From Rostrohypoxylon terebratum (lineage: Eukaryota; Ascomycota; Sordariomycetes; Xylariales; Hypoxylaceae): a stretch of DNA of 64,000 nucleotides. Below are positions 1 through 9,206 of the stretch, in pieces (positions within the stretch are counted from its first letter, which is position 1; each line of letters starts with the position of its first letter). Where the stretch lies: assembly GCA_022497145.1 (NCBI GenBank), contig MU385895.1, forward strand, positions 1 through 64,000, given 5' to 3'. Below the pieces are notes generated by a model that saw nothing but the letters and a program-made list of their open reading frames with translations, was not told the origin of the DNA and did not search any database. The position numbers were made by a program, and so were the translations under genes.

Positions 1-180
1 TTGGAGACAGTTCGTGTATATACTGTTTCAGATACAATTCAAGATTGTACCTTCCAGTGTACTGAATACAGGCATATGATGCCTGCATTCAACAATAACC
101 TCACCTACAACGCAGACTCAGGAAACTAGTCCCGTAAGTTAACAGCGTTTAAGGGCTATAGACACTCGTGCTGTTTCCTC

Positions 181-2020
181 TGGCAAAGTTGCAGCAATAT
201 TCCATTTCAGATGTTGCTGAGAAGTACGAACGGCGTGGCCTATTCTGCGTAAGTTGCGACGCTCACTTACCCCACTAGTTCCTTAATGGCGGCCACTCAT
301 GAAGGTCAAATTTTCTCTTCAGTATACCCGACAACGGCCTCTACCACTTTATCAAGCTAGCTAAAGAAGCCGGGGTGGATATTTTCCGTGTCTTTGACTG
401 CCTCAACAATCTCGAGAACCTTGATGTTGGCATCAAGGCTGTGAGAGAGGTAGGGGGGTTGTCGAGGGGGCCATCATGTACACTGGAGACATGCTAAGGC
501 CCGGAAAATACACTCTCGATTATTACCTTGGACTCGCCGATAGGCTTGTCGAATTTGGCAGCCATATCATTGCTATTAAATCCATGTCGGGAGTGATGAG
601 GCCGGCGGCGGGCAGGGCGCTTGTGCGCGCCATACGAACGAAATATCCAGAGATCCCCATCCACATGCATACTCACGACACCAATGGCACGGGCATCGCA
701 ACCATGGTGGCATGCGTCGAAGCTGGTGCAGACATCGTCGACACGGCTGTCGATAGCCTGTCGGGATCTACCTCTCAACCTGCAGCTAGCGCTATGGTCG
801 CGGCTCTCGAAGATACTGGCTTCGATACAGAGCTGCATCTTGGCCAAATCAAGGTGGTCGACGAATACTGGGCCCAACTCCGGCTCATGTACGCTGGATT
901 CGACGCAGATCTCCGATCACCAGACCCTACAATATACCAGCACGAAATCCCCGGAGGTCAATATTCCAACTTGATGTTTCAGGCACGCCAGCTTGGCCTC
1001 GGAAGCGGTGGCGGGAAACCAGAGAGGCGTATGCCGAGGCAAACCGTCTTCTCGGCAACATCATCAAAGCCACACCAACATCAAAGGCAGTAGGGGACCT
1101 CGCCCGATTCATGGTGGACCAAAAGCTGTCTGCGGAGCAAATTTTACGGGACGCTCGCTCCATCGACTTCCCAGCCTCAGTTCTGGACTACTTCGAAGGC
1201 CTAATGGGGCAGCCATTTGACGGGTTTCCAGAACCGCTACGGACCGATGCACTTCAAGGTCGACGCGCGAAGTTGGCGTCCCGCCCCGGACTAACTCTCC
1301 CGCCGGTTGATTTCGACGCAGTCGCCCGTATCCTCCTTGAGCGCTCCCACAAAGAACACCTTACTGAATATGATATCGCAAGCTATATCATGTTCCCGGA
1401 CGTGTATCTCGAATTCCTGGCAGTCCGCGAGAAATTTGGCGACCTTAGCAACTTGGACACCGCTGCCTTCTTGACCGCTCCAGAGCTTAATCAAGAGGTT
1501 AGGTTACGAATCGAGCAGGGCAAGGAGCTGGTCGCAAAGATAGTCGCCATAGGACCTATTAATAGCGATACCGGGAAGCGCGAGGTCCTTTTCCGACTAA
1601 ACGGTGAGATACGCTCGGTTCACATAAGAGACAACAAAGGTATGTCGACTTAATGGATGAGAACCTGATCTGCTACTTATCATGCTCTCCTAATTAGCTA
1701 CGCCAAAACGAAGCTTGCCCAAAGCAAGCCCAGACATAACTGGCGAGATTGCGGCACCCATGTCTGGGAAAGTCGCGCGGGTAACAGCTCAAGAGCAATG
1801 CACCGTCAGGGCTGGCGAGATGCTGTTGACCATGTCGGCCATGAAAATGGTATGTTGCCCCTAAATAGCCAGTGGAAGGGAAAAACATCTCGAAATAGCT
1901 GACAAGGGCACATAGGAAGTGAATGTTAGCGCCACCATCAGCGGCATAGTCCAGGCCGTCACAGTCAAACCGGGGGATTTGGTAGAGAAGGGTGACCTGC
2001 TTGTCAGAGTTACATCATAG
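181..2020 (+). pseudogene. Truncated, frameshifted pyruvate carboxylase (carboxyltransferase + PT + biotin carrier parts)
   Basis: Pyruvate carboxylase is biotin-dependent and makes oxaloacetate from pyruvate. Similarity begins near 200 (IPFQMLLR) and continues through an intron at 249-322 (gtaagt..ttcag), the stretch PDNGLYHF..VDIFRVFD, the HTHDTNGTG metal-site motif, and the central segment ending in FEGLMGQP..FPEPLR. Introns at 1640-1697 and 1850-1915 lead to a biotin carrier domain with the MSAMKM-E biotinylation site and a stop at 2018-2020. The N-terminal biotin carboxylase domain, normally over 450 residues, is absent: the first 180 bases show nothing like it. The frame slips by -1 in the G run near 453-458 and again near 1006-1010. 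The usual KDMAG active-site motif reads KSMSG, so this is a diverged paralogue and not simply a damaged housekeeping copy. Sequencing indels are an alternative reason for the slips, but not for the missing domain. Confidence 0.85.
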
Positions 2021-2439
2021 GTAGTAGTTGGCTTTTGCGCTGCCTCCTTTTTGGCGCATCCTCTAGCAATATGGGCATGATAGCTCGCAGCTCCTAGTAC
2101 TACCTAGGTCCTATGTAGTAGTTAAATATGACAGCCTGCTTGCTAAAGGTACTTTGGTAGATAGGGTTGACTTAGAATGAAATGTATAATAATGAATTTC
2201 ATATGTCCTACTCAATAAAAACGTAGGTTAGGACCTAGCTGGCTCGCCGTCACGTAGACTGGTATATAAGGGTAGAATTTTCTGTCACGTCAAGCGATGT
2301 AGAATGAAAGGGACGATGTTGTATTTCCGAAGTTTCTCAGTTTCTATCTTAATTGCCTGATTGCATGGATTACGTAACACACCTGCTTACCAAACTCTGT
2401 GTCGCGGTGCACTGTCCACCTGTCTGCCTGTCCACCATG
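2021..2439. other. Intergenic, no gene seen
   Basis: Spacer between the carboxylase relic and a short inverted-repeat element. It holds TAGTAG/CCTAGGT-rich motifs (for example near 2096-2125) that recur in other intergenic parts of the window. No open frame of useful length and no RNA gene were recognised. Confidence 0.5.
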
Positions 2440-2798
2440 TTCTCGAGAATTTGAGTCCTTGGCGGGCCCATATATATCTACGCTAGGTCATTTTCGGTGA
2501 TTTTGCGCTGGGATATTTTAACTTCGTATAATTTTATTCATTTTGTACTGCTTTAAAGTAATCCATAAAACGGCTGTTAAATACATAATAATACTTGCGA
2601 CGTTCCTTTTAATACCTTGCAGTAATTCTTTCAAGTTTTTCTAAAATTTCATGAGAATTATCGTTATGAAAAATGCCGAGAATTTCTCGATTTTGATAGC
2701 AAGATTGCAGGAGCCTCAAGCTACAAACGGCATAGCGCTGTCAAAAGTGGCCTAGTGTATATTTATATGGACCCGCCAAGGACTCAAATTCTCGAGAA
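2440..2798. mobile_element. MITE-like element with ~35-bp terminal inverted repeats
   Basis: The left end (from 2440, TTCTCGAGAATTTGAGTCC) and the right end (ending 2798) are reverse complements over about 35 bases, with one transition in the GGGCCC/GGGTCC part, followed by a looser match through a CTAGG motif. The trinucleotide ATG flanks both ends (2437-2439 and 2799-2801), compatible with a 3-bp target duplication, though three bases can match by chance. The 359-bp interior is AT-rich and has no open frame. Size and structure fit a non-autonomous DNA transposon; a 3-bp duplication would suit PIF/Harbinger or CACTA-like families, but the family is not assigned. Confidence 0.75.
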
Positions 2799-3004
2799 AT
2801 GCGGCATTATTACGAAGTATTAGATGATTAGATCATTGAACTTGAGTCCTAGACTTCAATCTACTACAACAATCGACAAATCTCGCAGTCTCCCGCTCCG
2901 TCTGGGATGAATATGCCAACACATGCGCCCGCGCGCTAGCCTGCCTACTTAACAAGAGCCATTGAGTAGCCATCGTAGTTCTTCTCTCCAACCGTCTGCA
3001 TTAC

Positions 3005-3010
3005 CACGCA
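3005..3010. repeat. Target-site duplication CACGCA (left copy)
   Basis: Direct repeat of the six bases at 3788-3793, bracketing the inverted-repeat element. In the methyltransferase reading direction it is TGCGTG, encoding Cys-Val, present once in the restored gene. Confidence 0.85.
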
Positions 3011-3787
3011 TACGGTGCACCATTAGTGCACTTCCGACAAAACAAATTTCAACGTGCCCACGGGCCATACTTTCTTTTTTTTATAAAAACCTTTCAACTT
3101 TGTTGTTAGATTAGTACGTTATTTTTGACTATAATATTCTTAAAAATATTTATATATATAATTTCGAAGTTATATTTTATAATAATGCTAATTGTTCATT
3201 TTTACGACTTTTATAAATAATATTAATTGCGTTATAAAAATCTTAAGTTTTCTTGTGTTGTATACGTTGTAGTTATAAGGGTATTTAAGCTTAGGCTTGC
3301 TAAGTCACAATTACATACAACCCCTCCACCCACCTCTCCACCCCATCAAAACACCTTTCGCATTTAACCTATTATTTCCTAACCAAATAAAATCACTAAA
3401 AAAATTAAAATATAACATTTAAAGGCCTTATCGAGTTGAATCTAATGATATAAGCTGTATCCAGCCTAGACAAGTATCAATTAAGTTATTTAAGTATAAA
3501 GTTAAGATAGTACTTGGCGAAGTGGGGTGCTTCGTAAAAGGCAAAAAACCATCCCATTAAATTCCCTATATATTCAACCCATTTTTTAAATTTAAAAAAA
3601 AGGTAAAAATGTTAAGTTAATATATATTGATAGGGTCTTTTAAGCTGAATCGATATATGGTGGTTACATCTTTATAGCTTATGTATTTGTAGAGTTATAT
3701 GTATTTGAAATTATATTGTATTTGTTGGTGTGGCCTATAAGTACGTTGAAATTTGTTTTGTCGGAAGTGCACTAATGGTGCACCGTA
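3011..3787. mobile_element. 777-bp terminal-inverted-repeat DNA element inserted in the OMT gene
   Basis: Both ends read TACGGTGCACCATTAGTGCA inward and match as inverted repeats for 45 bases without a mismatch, followed by about 15 bases that differ only by transitions. The host sequence CACGCA is duplicated at 3005-3010 and 3788-3793. Removing the element and one CACGCA restores the methyltransferase frame (Val-Glu-Cys-Val-Val-Met-Gln-Thr), which fixes the boundaries. The interior is strongly AT-rich and has no transposase frame, so it is a non-autonomous element or the RIP-degraded remains of one. If TA were counted as the duplicated site instead, the ends would resemble Tc1/mariner, but then the empty-site frame would stop early. 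Confidence 0.9.
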
Positions 3788-3793
3788 CACGCA
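3788..3793. repeat. Target-site duplication CACGCA (right copy)
   Basis: Second copy of the six-base host sequence at 3005-3010, lying directly outside the element's right terminus. Confidence 0.85.
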
Positions 3794-4352
3794 CTCCACT
3801 CTATCGTCCTTTCCAGCCTCTTCCACCACCCGCCGAGCGCCCTGAACCGGTGTGCTATGCAGCATCTTCTCGCTGGCGAGGTTCCCCTTGCGTACAACAT
3901 TGTCTACGTAGACGAGGGTTCCAGGTAGGCTCATAGCCACCGCTTGGTCAAAGTAAGTCCAGTTATTCTCCTCGTCGGCATCTATGAAGACAAAACCGAA
4001 ACGGATGCGGAGCCCATTATCGACCTCCGTGCGAAGTCTTGGGAGCGTCTGTGATACGCGTGTCCGGATTCAGGCTCGCGATCCAGATCGCAGTGTAGCC
4101 GCCTAGCGTCCCTACTTCGAGGACGTGCTTTGCGCCCGCGGACCGGACCTGCAGTGCCAAGTACTTGCCGAAAGCCGGGTACGTTGAGTCATCGGGCATG
4201 CCGGCATCACGGATGTTCTCAAGCGCGCGAGCTAAAATTCCCGTGATGGGACGAGTTTCTGGGTGAGGATGCGAGATCGCGTACGCGTCAACGGCGGTCC
4301 AGCGATCGTCGTGCTCGTATTCGTCATTGGTGAAGATGTTGTTAGTAGACAT

Positions 4353-5847
4353 TTCGCTGTCGTTATAGTTGCTGCTGTTGTATGAGGCTGTATTTCAAAC
4401 GAGGCAAGAGTAAATCAAGTCGAGGTGAATCAGGTATGTGAATTTCAATCTCATTGCACCAAGTCTCAGAGATATAGCGATATACTAGTATCTACTATCA
4501 ATGGGGGAACCGGCAGCTTGTGGCAGCCCTTTACAAGTGTTTTTCAGTAGAAAGAGTCCTTAGCGCCGAATCTTGGCTGGCCATAGTGAGATCAATTCAC
4601 AATTACCGGATTCACGAAGTCATCCCCGCAGCTCCGTATACATCACATACATACCTACTAGGTAAGTAGGTAGGTATGGAGGACAAGAGTTACCGCACAT
4701 GTCGGTTCTCTACGGCTATCCAATACTTACATTTCGGCCATGATATGACGCCGAGAATAGGTCACATATTCTTCGGCCTGGACAACAACCAGAAGATGTT
4801 TCTGCATCGAGCTACATGGACATCGGCTCTTTCACCGTTCGCCCCTTGACAATTACTGGTTCTTCAAGTGGTCGCCACAAAAAGAGCGTATCCGGCATAT
4901 CTCATAATGGAAAGCCCGGCAGACCGGTCATCAAACAAGTGGTGTCATGCTCCTAACACGGGTCTCGTATTGAAATCTTCATGAACCAACCAGTCCTTTA
5001 TAGAGGACCGTCCCATTCCATCCACCTCAGCACAAATGTTGAACAAAGTATTCTCATCTATATTATGACACCAACACCTCCAGACTTCAAACTGCAGCCA
5101 AGTCTTGTTGTAATTTGACCAAATTTTGTGACGTGGATTGTCACATCCCCCCACAGATCCGAACTGCAACACACGGGTGTAGCACTGAACTTCGCTTCCA
5201 TTCCACTTCCGCAGACAGCCATACCTGCATTTAGGATCAATCGAAACATCGTGACTCGGAATATCCAATTGGCCATCAATATCCGGGAGGAAATCAACTC
5301 CAATATACCGATGACCAATAAGTGCGGAGCGCGTCCCGTACTACGATTAAATGTCCGGATCCCCACACAGCGGCGAAATCTAGGTCACAATCAAGAGTAA
5401 CAAGTTCGACTCAGTGGCGTTTTATCCCCAATGAGAGAAGTGCTTTGCTGCAGCCACAGTTAGATGTTGAGAGCATGGCTTGCTCAACGGATGATCAATC
5501 GATCGGATAAACAAAAGGATTGTGATAAGGATATTAAGGCTTGCAGAACAACAGTGCATTTATGCAAAATGCTCGGAGACGTTTAATTACCTAAGAAATA
5601 ACGGGACACGCAGGTTGCACAACATTTATTCACTCGATGGTAGTGAAGTAGGTATGCAACATGGTTTCGTTGGAGAGGAGTGGAATGATCAATAGAGTTG
5701 CAGTCCGGTGAAGGCGAAGGGAAGGAAGCATTGAGGCCATCCATGTTCAAGCTGTTCTTTGCTCACGGCTCATTTGCTTCTTGAATTGCTTCCCTCGGTG
5801 GTTTAATTTCGACATTACTGAAAAAACCTTACACAATAGCTGCGATC
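4353..5847. other. Intergenic, 1.5 kb, no confident gene
   Basis: Contains promoter space for the broken methyltransferase and a TAGGTAAGTAGGTAGGTA stretch near 4660-4676. A minus-strand open frame of about 107 codons (4945-5268) is cysteine- and tryptophan-rich and extends upstream without a stop for some 20 codons, but it matches no family I recognise and has no splice context. It could be a further relic or chance. Confidence 0.4.
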
Positions 5848-6846
5848 ATGACTGCTGTATCGACTCTTTCTACCAATCAAGTCGCGTTCTTTGAACAGGA
5901 AGGGTACCTAGTCTTGAAGAATGAAGAGCACGGCCTTGTTGATCCAAAGACCTTACGCAATGGACAGATGAGGTCCTCCAGTGCCCCCTCGAGACAGGGA
6001 AATGGATGCCTTACGATGAAGTGAACACGCAAGGGGAGCGACAGATCATGCGCACTGAGAAGGTCGTCGACTATCACGCTCCCCTCAGAGAGCTGTTATG
6101 CGGTGATGCGACGTTCTCCCTGCTCAAGCAGCTTACCGGCAAGGTCGGTGCACACACCAAAGGGAAGTGTTTAACATACTAACTAAGACACGCTGAATAT
6201 GGGACATGCTCCTATTCAAGGATAAGATCAACCACAAGCTCGCGGCGGGTAGCGGCTTCGTCGCGCACATCGACGCGCCGTCGTATACACACATGGGTGC
6301 TACACAGTTTATCGAGATTATGGTGGCGGTAGAGCCTCAGACCAAGGAGAACGGATGGTTGGAGATAGTCCCCGGCTCCCATAAGCAACACGTAGATTTG
6401 TCGAATGGCGGACGTGTTGCCAATGAGTGGGAGTCAAGTAATGAATTCGTCCCGCTGCTCCTCAGCCCAGGTATGAAACGGCGCGAGTCCTTTCATGTTG
6501 CTTCTGACAAAGTTACCAGGAGATATGCTCATCTTCGGGCCCGTCTTAGCTCACCGCTCCGGTCGAACATGACAAAAAAGCGACGGGCGGCCGTGTTTGG
6601 GACATACCATTTCCAGCTTAACCAACCGGACCTTCGAGAAAAGTATTACGCACACAGGCGCGTGCACTTCCCACCAGATCACGGTATGTACATACCGCTA
6701 CCCCCTACCGCCGCTTCAGTCGGTGTGTATTGGTACTATGTAATACTAATGCTCCGCAAGAACGAGAGAAAGGCGAGGCATATAAAGAAGGCTGGACAAT
6801 GTTCGCATACTCGTCCCCTTTCACGAAACCTAAAGTTACTGTTTAG
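5848..6846 (+). pseudogene. Frameshifted phytanoyl-CoA dioxygenase-like gene
   Basis: Fe(II)/2-oxoglutarate dioxygenase of the fungal PhyH family. The ATG at 5848 starts MTAVSTLSTNQVAFFEQEGY. The frame slips by -1 near 5957-5961 and continues as TLRQWTDEVLQCP..DYHAPLREL. An intron from about 6145 would have to end just before GACATGCTC near 6203, where the acceptor reads GG instead of AG. Then come the HID metal motif (VAHIDAPSYTHMGATQF), WLEIVPGSHKQH, an intron (about 6471-6520) and the distal LIFGPVLAHRSG. A second -1 slip lies near 6561-6572, then FGTYHF..REKYYAHRR, a last intron, and a C-terminus EGWTMFAYSSPFTKPK with a stop at 6844-6846. Metal-binding residues survive, but two slips and a probable lost acceptor argue for a pseudogene. 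Confidence 0.82.
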
Positions 6847-7325
6847 ATTTTGCGTGATTTGTTATAGGCATCATTCATCGTCGTACCAGCTGTCTCCTTG
6901 CGTAACTGTCAGCTCGAAAATCCAAGGCGAATAGGATCCTCAAATCTGTCCTTTCTTACTTGCCTACTTGCTTACTTTCTTTTCTTTTTCAAACGTCATT
7001 TATGTAACCATGCGTTGTGCCTATTGGCGGAGAAGAATGTGACGGTGGGTTGGCTGTCGTACGGTAACCCGGTTTCGATGGAGAGATTCTAGCACACAAA
7101 TTTGTATCCCGGTAGAATACTTCCCGCGCCCATTTCTGCCAGTTGGGCTTGTTACTTGCCTATACAATACCGTCCTTATCAATGTGGCTGCATATTAGGT
7201 GCCGAGCTGTCCGCATAAGCCCGAAAATAATAGGCTAAGAATTCCTTCAATCCTTCCCTCCCCTCCTAATTTCAATTAGTTTCCGATAAATTAAACACCT
7301 CAACACCATACAAACGCCGTCATGG
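6847..7325. other. Intergenic, no gene seen
   Basis: Spacer of about 480 bases leading into the permease gene. It has pyrimidine-rich patches (6945-6990, 7250-7310) typical of fungal upstream regions; no other feature recognised. Confidence 0.5.
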
Positions 7326-9206
7326 ATGGCGAGGATGTCGAGAGAGACCTACCCGGCACCTGGCGTGACGACCCCGATCCAGACCCGGACGAGACGGCGT
7401 TCCCTAGTATTCCTAGACGGCCTAGCCGTCGTCGTCGGAGCCGGTATTTTCTCGTCCCCCTCCGTCGTTAGTAGCCACGTCGACTCTCCATCGGCGGCGA
7501 TACTTGTGTGGTTGCTAGCCGGCTTACTCGTATGCTGCGGCGCCTCGACAATAGCCCAACTAGGCTCCGCCATGCCCAACGATGGGGGCATCCAGGAATA
7601 TCTTCTCCGTTGCTACGGCGACTTCCCGGCTTTCATCTTCGTCTGGATTTGGGTCTTCCTAGCCAAGCCGTGCGCCAACGCCATGGCTAGCTTTGTCTTT
7701 GCTGAACACTTCTGCAAGCTCGTTTGGGATGTCGAGGACGCCGATAGGGGCTGGACTAATACCGCTATCGCGCTCTTCGGCCTTGTGCTGATCACTTTGA
7801 TCAATTGTCGGGGGGCGACATCGGGAGCCCGCGTCGCCAATATATTTCTAGCACTTAAGCTTTCCACCTTGGTGTCTATTATCGTAAGCGGGCTGTTTCT
7901 TGTCCGCTTCTACCAATGGCGTTCTAGTTACCAGGGGCGGGAGCACATGTTTTCCAGCCAAGCTGAGATCGATACTATCATCGCCGACAATCTGAAGGAT
8001 CAACCGTCTAACATCACTAGGTTACAAGCCGGAGAGTTTACGTCTGCCGTTTTCGGGGCACTCTTTGCGTGTGGCGGCTGGGACAATGTATGGTAGATAT
8101 CTCTCGCGTAGCGATATGCTATTTAGGAGGTATCCGACTGGCTGACAGATTTTTCTAGGTCGGGTTTCTCGCTGGAGAACTTGAGAACACCTCTCAGAAT
8201 CTCCCCCGCATTATCAATACAGCTATGATCATTTCGATATCTTGTTTTATATTAATGAACGCGACCCTGTATGCGGTCCTGCCGATTGATGTTCTCCGAA
8301 GCACGAATAAAGTCGCCGTGGTCAGTAATCTATCTTCCTACCGATCCAGACTTCTCGCCCAGCCCTCTACTTGATATGCGTCTTTGATCTCGCTGTTGGT
8401 TAACAAAATAGCTCAATGCTAGGTCTTTGGTGCCAAAGTGTTTGGGAAGATCGGTGCGGATGTTTACTCGATATTGGTCATGATATCGTGCTTAGGGTCC
8501 ATCAATGCAAGCACCTTTGCCATCGGTCGCTTAATGTACCGGGCAGGGAAACATTCATATCTACCCAGAGTCCTTGGAACGCCTTTGAAAGAGACGAATT
8601 TTCACAGATGGCTTGCGAGCACTTCGTACAGATGGCCCAGATTGTCTGCTACGAGACCTCACGTCCTTTGGCGGCTTTGTAGATCAAGCGGCCCAGCAGA
8701 GGGCGCTATTAACCCCGTGTAAATTGTTCGATTTCCTCTTCCCCTTTCTCACTCCCTATAACTGTTACTCTTCAACCATTGCACTCTCCCAAGTATTCTG
8801 CAATTTTCTAATTCGCCTATATCAATGTAGATATGCAATGGTCTTCAATGCATCTATCACCGGCATTTACATCCTCCTCGCTAGCTTCCGCGGTCTCGTC
8901 ACGTTCAAGGGCATATCCGAATATTCGGTATATGCCCTGACGTGCTTCGGGAGTCTCCTCTTGCCGGAAAACTCGGCAGACGCTGCGTCGAGTCCCCTAC
9001 TCGGATACGGCGCGCCTACGGAGCCATCCCGGACCTACCGGACGTACGTAGCGAACCCGATCATATTTACTCTTGTGAGTGTTGCCTTGGTAATTCGTGG
9101 TATTTTATCGGAGCCGTGGATTGGGTTGGGTCTTGTCTCGATAGTGGTGGTAGGGAGAGTAGTCTACGTCTGGAAGAAGTCCCATGTGGTGGAGCGGTCG
9201 CAATAG
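7326..9206 (+). CDS. Amino-acid permease, APC superfamily (LAT-like), 4 exons
   Basis: Polytopic plasma-membrane transporter expected to move amino acids. Exons 7326-8087, 8159-8320, 8423-8718 and 8831-9206 join in frame to 531 residues with about 12 hydrophobic helices. Family marks are LDGLAVVVGAGIFSSPSVV (helix 1), PNDGGIQEYLLRCYG, KPCANAMASFVFAEH and GGWDNVGFLAGELENTSQNLPR. Two oddities sit at the N-terminus. Helix 1 seems about four residues shorter than the usual GLQIGSGIF arrangement. An overlapping ATG at 7322 opens a different frame with an acidic DPDPDPDE stretch of the kind expected in this family's N-tail, before stopping near 7472. A small indel near 7400-7440 or a 5' uORF could explain this. 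The exon 3/4 junction uses donor GTAAAT after codon-phase 2 and restores NPVYAMVFNAS. Substrate is not predictable. Confidence 0.85.

Larger units (their letters stand above)
2945..4352 (-). pseudogene. O-methyltransferase (caffeoyl-CoA OMT-like), split by a transposon and internally deleted
   Basis: SAM-dependent class I O-methyltransferase. Reading leftward from the ATG at 4352: an N-terminal helical part, the SAM-binding motif VLEVGTLGGYTAIW, then NPDTRIT, where the frame jumps near 4040-4052 to LPRLRTEVDNGLR, losing the usual acidic SAM-contact segment of roughly 35 codons. The later metal-site motif FVFIDADEENN and YVDNVVRKG are intact. The coding sequence is then interrupted at 3788 by a 777-bp element; the last exon resumes at 3010 with MQTVGEKNYDGYSMALVK and a stop at 2945-2947. 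Both the deletion-frameshift and the insertion should abolish function. Cofactor family is known from homology; substrate is unknown. Confidence 0.88.

Noticed and set aside
1..180. Search for the missing biotin carboxylase part of the pyruvate carboxylase
   Set aside because: None of the three plus frames shows biotin carboxylase or linker similarity; a GTAAGT at 132 is not enough to propose a joining exon.
3011..3787. Calling the 777-bp element Tc1/mariner with a TA duplication
   Set aside because: TA does flank both ends, but the host gene is restored only if TACGG.. belongs to the element and CACGCA is the duplicated site.
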